Of a stretch of 64,000 nucleotides of DNA, positions 8,585 to 18,230 are shown piece by piece. Source of the stretch: CAVRIA01 sp963721115 (lineage in GTDB: Bacteria > Desulfobacterota > Binatia > HRBIN30 > CADEER01); assembly GCA_963721115.1 (NCBI GenBank), contig CAVRIA010000022.1:34654-98653 (forward strand), given 5' to 3'. The first letter of the stretch is position 1, and each line of letters begins with the position of its first letter. The notes beneath the pieces are model-generated. The model was given only the letters and a program-made list of their open reading frames with translations. It was not told the DNA's origin and searched no databases. The position numbers and the translations under genes are program-made.

Positions 8585-9487
8585 GTGACTGCGTGGCGTG
8601 CTCGATTGGCAGCGGGGCTGCTGGCGGCTCTGTGCGCCGCCTGCTCCTCGGCCCCGGAGGCGAAGCGCTCGAAAGGCCCGCGATTGCCCGAGGGCGAGGC
8701 GGGAAGAGTGCTGGCGCGGGCCATCGACGCGGCGGGGGGATGGAATCGGTGGATGGCGCGCCGCGACGTCAGCTTCATTTCCACCCTGAACGTGATCGAC
8801 CGCGGCCGGCAGATTTCGTCGGAGAGCATCGGCTGGTACAGGGCCCCGCTGCACGCCGGGGCGAAGGCCCGCATGGACTCCATCGGCCTGCCGAGCTCGG
8901 TGATCTTCGGGATCGACGGAGACCAGACGTGGATCTTCAGCGACGGGAAGCCGATCGTCGACAGCGACCAGCTGGCGGTGACGCGCTTCGAGATGGTCAG
9001 CGGCCTGTTCTGGTTCTCGCTTCCCTTTCTCGCCGCGGAGATTCCCGCCACGGTCACCTCTCTTCCCCCCGTCGACGACGCCGACGGCCACTGGGAGCGC
9101 CTGAAGATCGTCTTCGACGATCCGAACCCGATGGTCCCGGGGCCGTGGTTCGTTCTCTACCTGAACCACGACACGGGGCTGATCGACCACGTCCACGCCG
9201 AGCTCGAGGCACCGTTCCTGCGCCAGCGACTCTGGGTCGGCAAGTGGCTCCGCTACCGAGACTGCGACGGCATCGAGAGGGAACGGCAACGGCAGTTCTT
9301 CCCCGCCGACGCGGACGGGCGCATCATCGGTCCGCTGGTCGCCGAGCAGTTTGTCGAGCACGTGCACTTCGACAACGGCTATCCGGCGGCGTTGTTCGAA
9401 CGCCCGGGTGGCGAAACGGTGCACGAGGCGCCGGTCGCGAACCCCCCAACGGCGCCGGCGGACGAGTCGGGCCGGCCGGCCATCTGA
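8585..9487 (+). CDS. Predicted outer-membrane lipoprotein of unknown function
   Basis: A 300-residue protein starting at GTG 8585. Its N-terminus, ARLAAGLLAALCAACSS, is a lipoprotein-type signal with Cys preceded by CAA, slightly off the usual lipobox. The rest is a soluble beta-rich domain: ARAIDAAGGWNRWMARRDVSFISTL is typical of periplasmic proteins in the LolA/LppX-like group, in which a lipid-binding half-barrel reads out as repeated amphipathic strands (GIDGDQTWIFSDGKPI, LKIVFDDPN, WFVLYLNHDTGLIDHVHAEL). No catalytic motif is seen. A role in carrying or sensing lipid at the envelope is an inference from that resemblance. The C-terminal about 25 residues are Pro/Ala-rich. Confidence 0.55.
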   Translation: MTAWRARLAAGLLAALCAACSSAPEAKRSKGPRLPEGEAGRVLARAIDAAGGWNRWMARRDVSFISTLNVIDRGRQISSESIGWYRAPLHAGAKARMDSIGLPSSVIFGIDGDQTWIFSDGKPIVDSDQLAVTRFEMVSGLFWFSLPFLAAEIPATVTSLPPVDDADGHWERLKIVFDDPNPMVPGPWFVLYLNHDTGLIDHVHAELEAPFLRQRLWVGKWLRYRDCDGIERERQRQFFPADADGRIIGPLVAEQFVEHVHFDNGYPAALFERPGGETVHEAPVANPPTAPADESGRPAI

Positions 9488-9544
9488 CGGCGTTGGCGGA
9501 ACCGCGCCGCGGTCACTAAAGTGGAAGTCGCGGTGCGACACGAC

Positions 9545-10934
9545 ATGACCGACGCGGACGAGAACGAGCGCCCGCCCGGACCTCCCGGCAGCGGCGCCAT
9601 CGGCGACAAGGAACGGGCCGCCCGCGCCGTCGTGCGCGAGCTGCGCGCCCGCGGCCACGTCGCCTACTTCGCCGGCGGTTGCGTGCGCGATCACGTGCGC
9701 GACGAGCCGCCGGCGGACTTCGACGTGGCGACCGACGCCTCCGCCGACCGGGTGCAGAGCCTCTTCGCGCGCACGGTGCCGGTCGGCGCCCAGTTCGGTG
9801 TCGTGCTGGTGGTGATCCAGGGCCAGCCGATCGAGGTGGCGACGTTTCGCGCCGACGCCGAGTACCTCGACGGGCGCCATCCGGTCAGCGTCCGGGCGGC
9901 GGCGCCGGAAGAAGACGCGCGGCGGCGGGATTTCACCATCAACGGCATGTTCCTCGATCCCGAGACCGGCGAGGTGTTGGACTTCGTCGGCGGCCGGGCC
10001 GACATCGAGGCGCGCCTCGTCCGCGCCATCGGCGATCCGGATCAGCGCTTTCACGAGGATCGCCTGCGCTTGTTGCGGGCGGTGCGCCTCGCCGCCCGCC
10101 TCGGCTACGCGATCGAGCCGCGGACCTTCGCCGCCGTCCACCGGCGCGCTCCGGAGATCGTCGGCATCGCCTGGGAGAGGATCGGCGACGAGATCGTCCG
10201 TATCCTCACGGAAGGCAGCCGCTCGCCGCGGCTTCGAGCTGCTCGACGAGTCCGGCCTGCTGGCGCAGGTCCTGCCGGAGGTCGCGGCGCTGAAAGGCGT
10301 CGAGCAGTCCCCGGACTTTCACCCCGAGGGCGACGTCTTCCGGCACACGCTGCTCCTGCTCGAGCAGCTCGACCGGCCGTCCGAGTCGCTCGCCCTCGGC
10401 GCCCTGCTGCACGACATCGCCAAGCCGCGCTGCGCCGAACGGCGGGCCGAGCGCATCACCTTCTACGGCCATCCCGAGGTGGGCGAGGAGATGGCGGTGT
10501 CGATCTGCAAGCGGCTGAAGCGCAGCCGCGAGGTGTGGGAGAGGGTGGGCTATCTTGTGCGCAGCCACCTGCGCCTGATCCACGCGCCCGAGATGCGGCG
10601 CAGCACGCTGAAGCGCTTCCTGGCCGAGGAGGGCATCGAGGAGCTGCTCGAGCTGGCGCGGCTCGACGCCATGGCTTCGCACAAGAACCTCGCTCCCTAC
10701 GAGTTCTGCCAGGCGCAGCGGCAGCTTCTGGGAGCCGAGCAGATCAAGCCGGCGCCTCTCCTGCGCGGGCGAGACCTGCTGGCACTCGGCTATCCGCGCG
10801 GGCCGCTGTACTCGGAGATCCTCGCCGCCGTCGAGGAGAAGCAGCTCGAGGGCGAGCTGACCTCTCCGGAGGGCGCCCGCCAATGGGTGGAGAGGACGTA
10901 TCCGCTGCCGGCGCAAAGGCCGGAGCGCGCCTAG
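9545..10934 (+). CDS. cca: CCA tRNA nucleotidyltransferase / poly(A) polymerase family with HD domain (frame broken once)
   Basis: The head domain is complete: GHVAYFAGGCVRDHV with GGxVRD, DFDVATDA supplying the catalytic carboxylates, RRDFTINGMF, and the neck signature HEDRLRLLRAVRLAARLGY. The frame then breaks at the CC of 10219-10220; deleting one C gives EGSARRGFELLDESGLLAQ and a continuous C-terminal body with an HD phosphohydrolase domain (ALGALLHDIAKP, FYGHPEVGEEM). The product adds or repairs the 3' CCA end of tRNAs, or polyadenylates RNA; the two subfamilies cannot be told apart by eye. An HD domain is common in the bacterial CCA enzymes. The stop at 10932-10934 is 14 bases before the HNH gene. 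As an essential-type gene, its frame break is more likely a sequence error. Confidence 0.85.
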
Positions 10935-10948
10935 CGAAGAGCCGAGGG

Positions 10949-11284
10949 ATGGCGAAAGGGAGAGATCGGAAGCCTGCCGAACCGGCATGGGAGGCGCCGG
11001 CGCTCGATGCGGGTGGGGGCGGGTTCCTGGTGACCGTCGACGACGAGCATCTGAAGCGCGAGCGGGACAAGGCGCGCGAGCTGCGCGCCTCCGCGTGGTG
11101 GAAACGCCGCCGCTCCGACGGCGTCTGCCACTACTGCGGGCGGCGGGTCGGGGCCAAGGTGCTGACCATGGATCACGTGGTCCCCCTCATCCGCGGCGGC
11201 CGCTCGACCAAGGGGAACGTCGTGCCGGCCTGCAAGGAGTGCAACGCGAAGAAGAAGCACCGGCTGGCGTTCGAGTTCGAGTGA
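10949..11284 (+). CDS. HNH endonuclease domain protein
   Basis: A 111-residue protein with a single HNH domain: VCHYCGR (first zinc-knuckle Cys pair), TMDHVVPLIRGG (catalytic His), GNVVPACKECN (Asn and second Cys pair), then KKKHRLAFEF. The first 40 residues are a charged linker. The arrangement matches the many small stand-alone HNH proteins of bacteria, whose cellular role is usually unknown. ATG at 10949 follows a weak GCCGAGGG site. It follows cca by 14 bases and may be co-transcribed. It shares the reading frame of the first part of cca only because of the frame break there, so an apparent fusion of the two is artificial. Confidence 0.85.
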   Translation: MAKGRDRKPAEPAWEAPALDAGGGGFLVTVDDEHLKRERDKARELRASAWWKRRRSDGVCHYCGRRVGAKVLTMDHVVPLIRGGRSTKGNVVPACKECNAKKKHRLAFEFE

Positions 11285-11417
11285 GCCGGATCGGCGCGGC
11301 GCGCCGCGGGGAAACGGCTCGGTTCTCGCTTGCCTTAGTCTCGCCCGTGGGGCTATGCGAGATGCTGGTGGGCCGCGCGAGAGAGCGACCGGCCGCAGCG
11401 CGAATGGGGGGACGCCA

Positions 11418-13010
11418 ATGACACCGCGGATGACGTCGAGAAGGGTGCTTCTGGTCTCGCTCGCCGTCCTGCTCCTCGCCGCCGCTCCCGCCGCAGCCGC
11501 CGACGCGTTCAAGTGCTACAAGGCCAAAGTTCTCAAGCCGCCCAAGTTCCTCACCACCACCCGCATGCTGAGCGACCAGTTCGCCGTGAACGACGGTGAG
11601 TTCACGGTCAAGAAGCCGCTCCTGTACTGCAACCCGGCGAGCCAGAACGGCGGGCCCGTCCAGGACTCCACCACGCATCTCACCTGCTACAAGATCAAGG
11701 GGCCGAAGCTCGACAAGGGCGCCCGGCCGATGGTGGACGCCACCGACGAGTTCGGAACCCTGCGCCTCGAGGTGCAGAAGCCGTTCGCTCTCTGCGCCCC
11801 GAGCAAGACCGTCGCCGAGGAGCGCCAGGCGTGTGCGTACGGCGCCGGGGCGCTGCCGGGCAACACTCTGGAAGCGGATATCCCGCAGGGCGATCAGATC
11901 CCGATCGACCACATCGTCCTGCTCATGCAGGAGAACCGCTCGTTCGACAGCTACTTCGGCCAACTGCCCGCCGCCGGTCACGCCGGCGTCGACGGGCTAC
12001 CGGTCAATGCCAGCAATCCCGACGCGTCGAACCAGCCCGTCTACGCCTTCCACTCGACGCAGTATTGCATCGACGACGTCTCCCACAGCTGGAACAACAG
12101 CCACACTCAGTTCGACGGCGGCCTGAACGACGAGTTCGTCGTCACCAACGACCCCAACGGCGAGCGCGCCATGGGCTACCTCGACGAAGGGGACCTGCCC
12201 TTCTACTACGGCTTGTCCAAGACCTTCGCCATCGGCGACCGCTTCTTCTCCTCGGTCCTCGGTCCGACGTGGCCGAATCGCTTCTACTTTCTCAGCGCCA
12301 CGTCCGACGGCCGCATCAACAACAACATCGTGGCGTACACGCGCGAGAGCATCTTCGACCGGCTGAACGATGCCGGCGTCTCGTACAAGATCTACGCGTC
12401 CCAGATCGCCTTCGCGCTGATCATGGGCCAGCAACAGCACACACTGGCCGAGTTCTTCGCCGACGCCGCGGCCGGCACCCTGCCGCAGGTGTCCTACATC
12501 GATCCCGCCTTCTTCGGGGCGGGGGAGAACGACGAGCATCCACCCGCGAATCCGCAGCTCGGGCAGCAGTTCGTCGAGAGCATTTACAACGCCATGGTGG
12601 CCAGCCCCGACTGGCCGAGCTCCGCTCTCATCGTCACCTACGACGAGCACGGCGGCTTCTACGACCACGTCCCGCCGCCGCCCGCCTGCATTCCCGACAA
12701 CGTGCCGCCGCAGCTGGGGCCCGGCAGCTTCCAGGCACAGTTCGACCGCTACGGCTTCCGCGTCCCGGTCATGGTCGTCTCGCCGTGGGCGAAGCCGGGC
12801 TACGTCTCCCACGAGGTCTACGACCACACGTCGATCCTGCGGCTCATCGAGGCGCGCTTCAATCTGCCGGCGCTCACCGCGCGCGACGCCAATGCGACGC
12901 CGCTCACCGACATGTTCGACTTCTCGCAGCCGCACCTGCTCACGCCGCCGGCGCAGCCCGCGGCGGTGATCGATCCCGGGCAGGCGGCGATCTGCAGCAC
13001 GTTCCAATAG
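11418..13010 (+). CDS. Secreted phospholipase C / acid phosphatase-type phosphoesterase
   Basis: A 530-residue secreted protein with signal peptide VLLVSLAVLLLAAAPAAAA. Residues about 30-150 form a Cys-containing module with FKCYKAKV, PLLYCNPA, LTCYKIKG and FALCAPS, a repeated CYK/LC pattern seen in other secreted proteins (possibly the DUF7450 group, from memory). From about residue 165 the phosphoesterase family domain begins with HIVLLMQENRSFDSYFG, followed by GDRFFSSVLGPTWPNRFYFLS, the metal-site IVTYDEHGGFYDHVPPP and VSHEVYDHTSILRLIE. These are hallmarks of the bacterial phospholipase C/AcpA superfamily. The start at 11418 has a GGGGGGA ribosome-binding site. It probably releases phosphate from lipids or phosphomonoesters outside the cell. 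Confidence 0.9.
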   Translation: MTPRMTSRRVLLVSLAVLLLAAAPAAAADAFKCYKAKVLKPPKFLTTTRMLSDQFAVNDGEFTVKKPLLYCNPASQNGGPVQDSTTHLTCYKIKGPKLDKGARPMVDATDEFGTLRLEVQKPFALCAPSKTVAEERQACAYGAGALPGNTLEADIPQGDQIPIDHIVLLMQENRSFDSYFGQLPAAGHAGVDGLPVNASNPDASNQPVYAFHSTQYCIDDVSHSWNNSHTQFDGGLNDEFVVTNDPNGERAMGYLDEGDLPFYYGLSKTFAIGDRFFSSVLGPTWPNRFYFLSATSDGRINNNIVAYTRESIFDRLNDAGVSYKIYASQIAFALIMGQQQHTLAEFFADAAAGTLPQVSYIDPAFFGAGENDEHPPANPQLGQQFVESIYNAMVASPDWPSSALIVTYDEHGGFYDHVPPPPACIPDNVPPQLGPGSFQAQFDRYGFRVPVMVVSPWAKPGYVSHEVYDHTSILRLIEARFNLPALTARDANATPLTDMFDFSQPHLLTPPAQPAAVIDPGQAAICSTFQ

Positions 13011-13088
13011 GGGGACGGAAAAAGGGCGCGACCGGTGACGGGTGACCAGGCTTTGCCCATGAATTCGAGCTGTCGGTGCAACGGCGGA

Positions 13089-13164
13089 AGGTTGTTGAGT
13101 TGTTGGGTTGTCGGTTGTTGGTTCTTGAGGCTCCCACAACCAACAACGTAACAACGAACAACCT
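13089..13164. repeat. Family A repeat folded as a long inverted pair
   Basis: GTTGTTG-type repeat (13089-13121) followed after a short spacer by its reverse-complement type (CAACAAC, 13134-13164). The two arms can form an imperfect hairpin of about 30 bp. It lies 80 bp past the phosphoesterase stop and about 105 bp before the cyclase start, and could act as a terminator-like structure. Confidence 0.75.
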
Positions 13165-13270
13165 GGCGGGGGGCGGCTGGGTGGATTGTTGGGCAAAGCC
13201 CGTGACCAGTGACCGGTAATCGGAGGGAAGGCGGAGGGTCTTCGCCGCGGGGGTTCGGGCGCGCGGGCAC

Positions 13271-14500
13271 ATGCATCGACTGGACGAGCCGACCATACGC
13301 GCGGCGCTGCGCGAGCACGAGATGCGCGCCGAGCACCGGATCAACCGGATCCGCGCGGCGGCCATCGCCACGGCGAGCGTTCTCGATCTGACCTACGCGA
13401 CCCTGGCCCGCACGCTGAGCAGCCGCTTCCTCGTCTTCGGCGCCCTGGCGCTCGCCTTCTCCGCCGTGTACGTCGCGGTCGTCCACCGCCTGACGCGGGA
13501 CGAGACGTATCGGCCCTGGCTGAAGTACGTCACCATCACGCTGGATTACGTCCTGCTGCTGGCCATCTTTCTCGAGTACCGGCACATCGGCTTCTTCGCG
13601 CGCCGGGTCGACGCCGGCATCGGCGAGATGATCGTCACGCTGCTGCTGCTCAATCTCCTCAGCGCCTTCCGCTACAGCCGCTCGGCGATCCTCTACAGCA
13701 GCGCGGTGGCGACCGCGATCTCGCTCTACGTGTCGCTCGAGCTCACCGACTCGCTCGACACCGCCGTGTACGCCCCGATCATGCTAATCGGCGCGGGGCT
13801 CCTGACACTGTCGCTCTCCTCGCGCCTGGCCGATCTGTTTCTGCAGGCGCGGCGGCGGGAGCTGTTGATGCGCTTCCTGCCGCGCGAGGTGGTCAACGGC
13901 GTCGACGCCGGCGAGGTCGACCTCGAGCTGGGGGGACGCAAGCAGGAGGTGACGATCCTGCTCTCCGACCTGCGCGGCTTCACCGCGCTCGCCGAGCACC
14001 GCGATCCACAGCAGGTCGTCGCCGTGCTCAACGAGTACTTCACCGCCATGGCAGCGATCATCTGGGAGTGCCGCGGCACCATCGACAAGTTCATCGGAGA
14101 TGCGATCCTCGCCGTCTTCGGCGCGCCGGTGGCGCAGCCGGACCACGCGCTGCAGGCCGTGCGGGCGGCGCTGCGCATGCAGGAGGCGCTGGGGGAGCTG
14201 AACCGCGGATGGAGCGAGAGGGGCAGCCCGGTCCTCGCCATGGGGATCGCGCTGCACACCGGCACGGTGGTCGCGGGCAACGTCGGATCGCCGCAGAGGA
14301 TGGAGTACACGATCATCGGCGACCCGGTGAACCTCACCGCCCGCATCGAGGAGCTGAACAAGACGTACGGAACGCGGGTGCTGCTCAGCGAGACGACCTA
14401 CGACCTGGTGCGCGATCACTTCGCTGCCGAGCTGGTCAGCGCCGCCCCGGTGCGCGGCCGCTCCGATCCGGTGCGCGTGTACAAGCTGGTGGGTTGGTGA
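13271..14500 (+). CDS. Membrane class III adenylate cyclase
   Basis: A 409-residue protein. The N-terminal half carries about six hydrophobic segments (starting near FLVFGALALAFSAVYVAVV and ending near YAPIMLIGAGLLTLSLS). The C-terminal cyclase domain (about residues 215-405) has both metal-binding Asp residues (LLSDLRGFTAL and KFIGDAILAVFG), the adenine-specifying Lys in TIDKFIGD and Asp in EYTIIGDPVNLTARIEELN, plus the transition-state Asn and Arg in NLTAR. All catalytic residues appear present, so it should make cAMP from ATP as a homodimer. The membrane part resembles other bacterial cyclases without a recognisable sensor. The stop is inside a Family B tract (14497-14534). Confidence 0.9.
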   Translation: MHRLDEPTIRAALREHEMRAEHRINRIRAAAIATASVLDLTYATLARTLSSRFLVFGALALAFSAVYVAVVHRLTRDETYRPWLKYVTITLDYVLLLAIFLEYRHIGFFARRVDAGIGEMIVTLLLLNLLSAFRYSRSAILYSSAVATAISLYVSLELTDSLDTAVYAPIMLIGAGLLTLSLSSRLADLFLQARRRELLMRFLPREVVNGVDAGEVDLELGGRKQEVTILLSDLRGFTALAEHRDPQQVVAVLNEYFTAMAAIIWECRGTIDKFIGDAILAVFGAPVAQPDHALQAVRAALRMQEALGELNRGWSERGSPVLAMGIALHTGTVVAGNVGSPQRMEYTIIGDPVNLTARIEELNKTYGTRVLLSETTYDLVRDHFAAELVSAAPVRGRSDPVRVYKLVGW

Positions 14501-14534
14501 GCCGGTAAGCGGGTGAGCCGGTGATCGGGTGAAG
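14497..14534 (+). repeat. Family B (GGTGAGCCGGT) repeat at cyclase stop
   Basis: Units of GTGAGCCGGTAAGCGG/GTGAGCCGGTGATCGG overlapping the stop codon of the cyclase. The same word in reverse complement (CCGGCTCAC) recurs at 14620-14656, 16731-16765 and 24388-24444. Confidence 0.8.
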
Positions 14535-14564
14535 GAAGCTTGCAGTCCTTGGAGCGCTGGCGTG

Positions 14565-14656
14565 ATGAAGGACTGAGTCACTGAGTCACCAACTCGTCGA
14601 CTCACATTCGCGTATCGCCGCCGTACCCGCCCACCGGCGTACCGGCTCACCCCCTC
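14565..14656 (+). repeat. Family D GAGTCACTGAGTCACC tract followed by Family B units
   Basis: GACTGAGTCACTGAGTCACCAACTC (14568 on) is followed by CCCGCCCACCGGCGTACCGGCTCACC (14626-14652). Two repeat families therefore sit back-to-back in the 200-bp gap before ftsH. The Family D word recurs at 27215-27236, again at a gene end. Confidence 0.75.
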
Positions 14657-14700
14657 CCGGGGGTAGCCGAGCACCGGCAGATCGCCTAGTTTCGGGCCTC

Positions 14701-16721
14701 ATGGCCCCCAAGGACCCCAGGAGCGCCAAGAGCCCCAAGAACAAGGCGCCGCGCGCCCGCTTCAGCCTGTTCTACTACGCCTGGGGACTGGGGCTGATCC
14801 TGCTCCTGGACACGCTCCTGTTCTCCGGCGCGCAGCCGTCTCCCATCGCGTACAGCGATTTCCTGCAGCGCGTGCGGGACGACAAGGTGGCGAGCGTCGT
14901 CATCACCGACGACCACATCTACGGCGAGATGAAGCCCGCCCCGGAAAGGAGCCGAGCGCCAAGCCGGCGCCGCCCGCGAAAGTGCCCAGGTCTCACACGC
15001 CGTGGAGCCTGAGCCGCTGGCTCGAGCCCCTGCGCGGCGCCGAGTCGCGCGTGCAGCAGGAGGAGCGCGCGGCGGCGGCGAAAGCCCGGCGCAGCTTCAC
15101 GGTCGTTCCGCTGCCGGATCAGGATCCCGACCGCGATCTCGTCGAGACGTTGCAGGCGCACGGCGTCACCTTCCGGGCCGAGGTCGAGTCGCACTGGCTG
15201 CGCGACTTCATCTCCAACTGGATCCTGCCGATCGGCATCATGGTGCTCATCTGGGTCTTCGTCATGCGGCGCATGGGCCGCGGTCCCGGAATGCTGAACG
15301 TCGGCAAGAGCAAGGCCCGAATCTACGAGGTCGACCCGCACAGCGCGGTCCATTTCAGCGACGTGGCCGGGGTCGACGAGGCGGTGGAGGAGACGCGCGA
15401 GATCGTCTCCTTTCTCAAGGAGCCCGGCAAATACACCAAGCTCGGCGCCAAGCTTCCCAAGGGGGTGCTGCTCGTCGGGCCGCCGGGGACGGGCAAGACG
15501 TTGCTGGCGCGCGCCGTGGCGGGCGAGGCGGGCGTGCCGTTCTTCAGCCTGAGCGGCTCGGACTTCGTCGAGATGTTCGTCGGCGTCGGAGCGGCGCGGG
15601 TGCGCGACCTCTTCGACGAGGCCAAGCGCAAGGCACCGTGCATCATCTTCATCGACGAGCTGGACGCCGTCGGCCGGTCGCGCGGGCAGGGCGCGCCGAT
15701 GGGCGGCTACGACGAGCGCGAGAACACGCTGAACCAGCTTCTCGTCGAGATGGACGGCTTCGACGGCAGCGCCGGCGTCGTGCTCATCGGCGCGACCAAC
15801 CGGCCCGAGGTGCTCGACCGCGCGCTGCTGCGGCCCGGCCGTTTCGACCGCCAGATCCTGGTCGACCGGCCCGCCCGCGAGGGGCGGCTGGCGATCTTCA
15901 AGGTGCACACCCGCCAGCTGGTGCTCGACGGCGGAGTCGACCTGGCGCGCCTGGCCGGAGAGACGCCGGGCTTCGTCGGCGCCGACATCGCCAACCTCTG
16001 CAACGAGGCCGCCATCGTGGCCTCGCGCCGCGGGCGCGCGCGGATCACCATGGCGGACTTTCAGGACGCCCTGGAGCGCATCGTCGGCGGCCTGGAGAAG
16101 AAGGGCAAGATCGTCAGCGAGCCCGAGCGGCGCATCGTCGCCTACCACGAGTCGGGGCATACGTTGGTCGGGTACTTCACTCCGGGCGCCGATCCGGTGC
16201 AGAAGGTATCGATCGTCCCGCGCGGTCGCGGCGCCCTCGGGTACACGATGCAGGCGCCGCTCGAGGACCGCTACCTGATGTCGCACGACGAGCTGCTCGG
16301 GCGCATTCGCGTTCTCATGGGCGGCCGCGCCGCCGAGGAGGTGGTGTTCGGCCAGATCTCCACCGGCGCGTCGGACGACATCGAGAAGGCGAGCCGCATC
16401 GCCCGCGACATGCTGACCGTCTACGGCATGAGCCGCCGTCTGCCCAACCTCTCGCTGGTGACCGACCCGACCCCGACCTTCCTCGGCCAGGCGCCGCCGA
16501 GCGCGCCCCACTCGGCCGAGATCGAGCAGCTCATCGGCGAGGAGCAGCTCGAGATCCTGCGCAAGTGTTACGACGAGGCGAAGCAGTTTCTGACCGAGAA
16601 GCGCGACCTGCTGGAGACCCTGGCGCAGCGCCTCCTGAAGCAGGAGAAGCTCGAGGCGAGCGATCTCCTGGAGATCCTCGGCGCCCACGCCCCGCCCGCG
16701 CCTGGCTCCTCGGCTGCTTGA
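14701..16721 (+). CDS. ftsH: FtsH ATP-dependent zinc metalloprotease (frame broken once)
   Basis: About 673 residues after repair. The N-terminus has one TM helix (YYAWGLGLILLLDTLLF) and the start of the periplasmic FtsH_ext domain (SPIAYSDFLQRVRDDKVASVVITDD). The frame breaks at the AAA run of 14945-14947, where one base seems missing. It resumes in a proline-rich stretch, then a second TM (NWILPIGIMVLIWVFVM). The AAA+ domain has Walker A GPPGTGKT, Walker B IIFIDELDAVG, pore motif MFVGVGAARVRDLF and arginine fingers RPGRFDRQ. The protease has HESGH and downstream Asp in ASDDIEKA. The protein degrades misfolded membrane proteins. The periplasmic region appears longer and less conserved than the usual form. 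Confidence 0.9.
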
Positions 16722-16730
16722 GCGACGTTC

Positions 16731-16765
16731 AACCGGCTCACCCGCTCACTGGCGCACCCGCACAC
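16731..16765 (-). repeat. Family B (CCGGCTCAC) repeat between convergent stops
   Basis: CCGGCTCACCCGCTCACTGGCGCACCCGCACACC fills the 46-bp gap between the stops of ftsH (16721) and the P450 gene (16768). Confidence 0.75.
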
Positions 16766-16767
16766 CT

Positions 16768-18030
16768 TCACCGCCGCTTGAAGCGATAGCGGACCGGGAC
16801 GTGCTTCGGGCCGCCGACGAAGCTGGCGTGCAGGCGCTCGACCGGTGCGGTGAGCTCGATCGACTCGAGGCGCTCGGCGAGCTGGCGGAAGAAGACCTCG
16901 AGGTCGAGGCGCGCCAGGTGGGCGCCGAGGCAGAAGTGCTCGCCGACGCCGAAGCCGAGGTGCGGGTTGGGGTCGCGGTCGATGCGGAAGGCGAAGGGAT
17001 CGGCGAAGACCTCCTCGTCGCGGTTGGCCGAGGCGTAGAAGAGCGCCACCGAGTCTCCCTTCTCGATCCGCTGGCCGCGCAGCTCGTAGTCGGCCGTCGC
17101 CGTGCGCGAGAAGTGGTTCACCGGCGTCGTCCAGCGCACGATCTCGTCGGCCGCGGTCCGCACCAGCGAGGGGTTGCGGCGCAGCTTCTCGAGCTCGGCC
17201 GGATGCTCGAGCAGGGCGAGCAGGCCGCCGGAGATGGCGTTGCGCGTGGTGTCGTGGCCGGCGACCATGATCAGGAAGTAGAGGGAGAAGAGCTCGAACT
17301 GCGGGACGGGCTCGCCGCCGAGCGTCGCATTGGCCAGCACGCTCGAGAGGTCGTCGCGCGGGTTGGCGCGGCGGTCGGCGGTGATCTCGGAGAGGAACGC
17401 GAACGCCTCCTGCAGGAAGCCCAGGCGCGCCTCGCGGGTGTCGCCCTGGCGCTCGAACTCGGGATCCTCGATACCGAAGTTCTCGTTGGTCACGCGCAGG
17501 ACGAAGTCCTCCTTGTCGCGCGGAATGCCGAGCATCTCGGTGATCATGCGAAGCGGCTGGCGGGCCGCGACGTCGGTGACGAAGTCGCACTCGTGGGCGC
17601 CGCCGTCGCGCGCCAACTCGTCGAAGATCTCGGCCGTGATCTCCTCGAGCCGCGCCTGCAGGCGGCGGATCGCCCGCGGCGTGAACCAGCTGCTCACCAG
17701 CTTGCGGTAGTCGCGGTGCTCGGGCGGGTCCATGTTGACCAGCATGCGCAGCGGCGGCTCCTCCTCCATGGTGGGGCCGAAGCCGGTGGTCGCTTCCGGG
17801 AAGAGAATGAAGCGCCCGGCGCTCCTGAACTTCTCGGGCTGCGTCGATACCTCGATGATGTCGGCGTGCTTGGTGATCGCCCAGAACGGCCGGTAGCTCT
17901 CCGGCTGACACCAGTGCACCGGCGACTCGCGGCGCAGGCGCGTCCAGGCGTCGTGCGGATAGCCGCGCTCGCCGTAGAGCCGCGCCGTGATGACGTCGAG
18001 CTGATCGAGTGGGACTTCCTGTAGGCTCAC
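16768..18030 (-). CDS. Cytochrome P450
   Basis: A 420-residue soluble P450. The I-helix oxygen-activation motif is AGHDTTRN, the K-helix ExxR is in DEIVRW, and the heme-binding loop is FGVGEHFCLGAHLAR with the axial Cys. The closest visible pattern is the bacterial CYP class that contains steroid, terpenoid and acyl hydroxylases (MDPPEHRDYRKLVSSWFTP). The GTG start at 18030 has GGGAGG at 18037-18042 seven bases upstream; longer upstream extensions have no conserved sequence. A redox partner is needed; the dicluster ferredoxin at 24.6 kb is a candidate, but there is no close linkage. The substrate cannot be read from sequence. Confidence 0.9.
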   Translation of the reverse strand: MSLQEVPLDQLDVITARLYGERGYPHDAWTRLRRESPVHWCQPESYRPFWAITKHADIIEVSTQPEKFRSAGRFILFPEATTGFGPTMEEEPPLRMLVNMDPPEHRDYRKLVSSWFTPRAIRRLQARLEEITAEIFDELARDGGAHECDFVTDVAARQPLRMITEMLGIPRDKEDFVLRVTNENFGIEDPEFERQGDTREARLGFLQEAFAFLSEITADRRANPRDDLSSVLANATLGGEPVPQFELFSLYFLIMVAGHDTTRNAISGGLLALLEHPAELEKLRRNPSLVRTAADEIVRWTTPVNHFSRTATADYELRGQRIEKGDSVALFYASANRDEEVFADPFAFRIDRDPNPHLGFGVGEHFCLGAHLARLDLEVFFRQLAERLESIELTAPVERLHASFVGGPKHVPVRYRFKRR

Positions 18031-18125
18031 GATGTTCCTCCCTGGGATCTTCAAGGCGCTCCCGCGCCGCGCGGACTCGGAAAGGGACTCGAATAGCCTG
18101 GTCCGCGGGCTTCGGCAACGCCCCT

Positions 18126-18154
18126 CCGCCTCCCCTTTGATCACAAGGAACCGG
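18126..18154. repeat. Family E dispersed 29-mer, copy 1
   Basis: Matches 26 of 29 bases with 63972-64000: the shared core is CTTTGATCACAAGGA or CTTCGATCACAAGGA, flanked by CCTCCC and CCGG. One copy is in the leader of the P450 gene and the other at the window edge upstream of the moxR gene. Confidence 0.7.
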
Positions 18155-18191
18155 TTTGTTCTGTGCGGGGCTTGCGCCCCTGCAACCCCTC

Positions 18192-18230
18192 CGGGGAGGG
18201 AACCGCTCAGACGCCGCGGTTCCCTCCCCG
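18192..18230. terminator. 15-bp perfect GC-rich hairpin
   Basis: The arm at 18192-18206 (core GGGGAGGGAACCGC) and its exact complement at 18216-18230 enclose a 9-base loop. There is no T-run on either side, so it is not a canonical intrinsic terminator. It may be an RNA structure in the P450 leader or a REP-like unit. Confidence 0.55.

Noticed and set aside
9545..11284. Apparent CCA enzyme-HNH fusion
   Set aside because: The frame break at 10219 shifts the true C-terminus into another frame that ends at 10934; the HNH gene merely shares the original frame.
16801..18024. Plus-strand frame through the P450 gene
   Set aside because: It is the complement of P450 codons; the minus strand has all P450 motifs.
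18192..18230. Intrinsic terminator
   Set aside because: A strong stem is present but no T-run follows on either strand; kept only as a hairpin with modest confidence.
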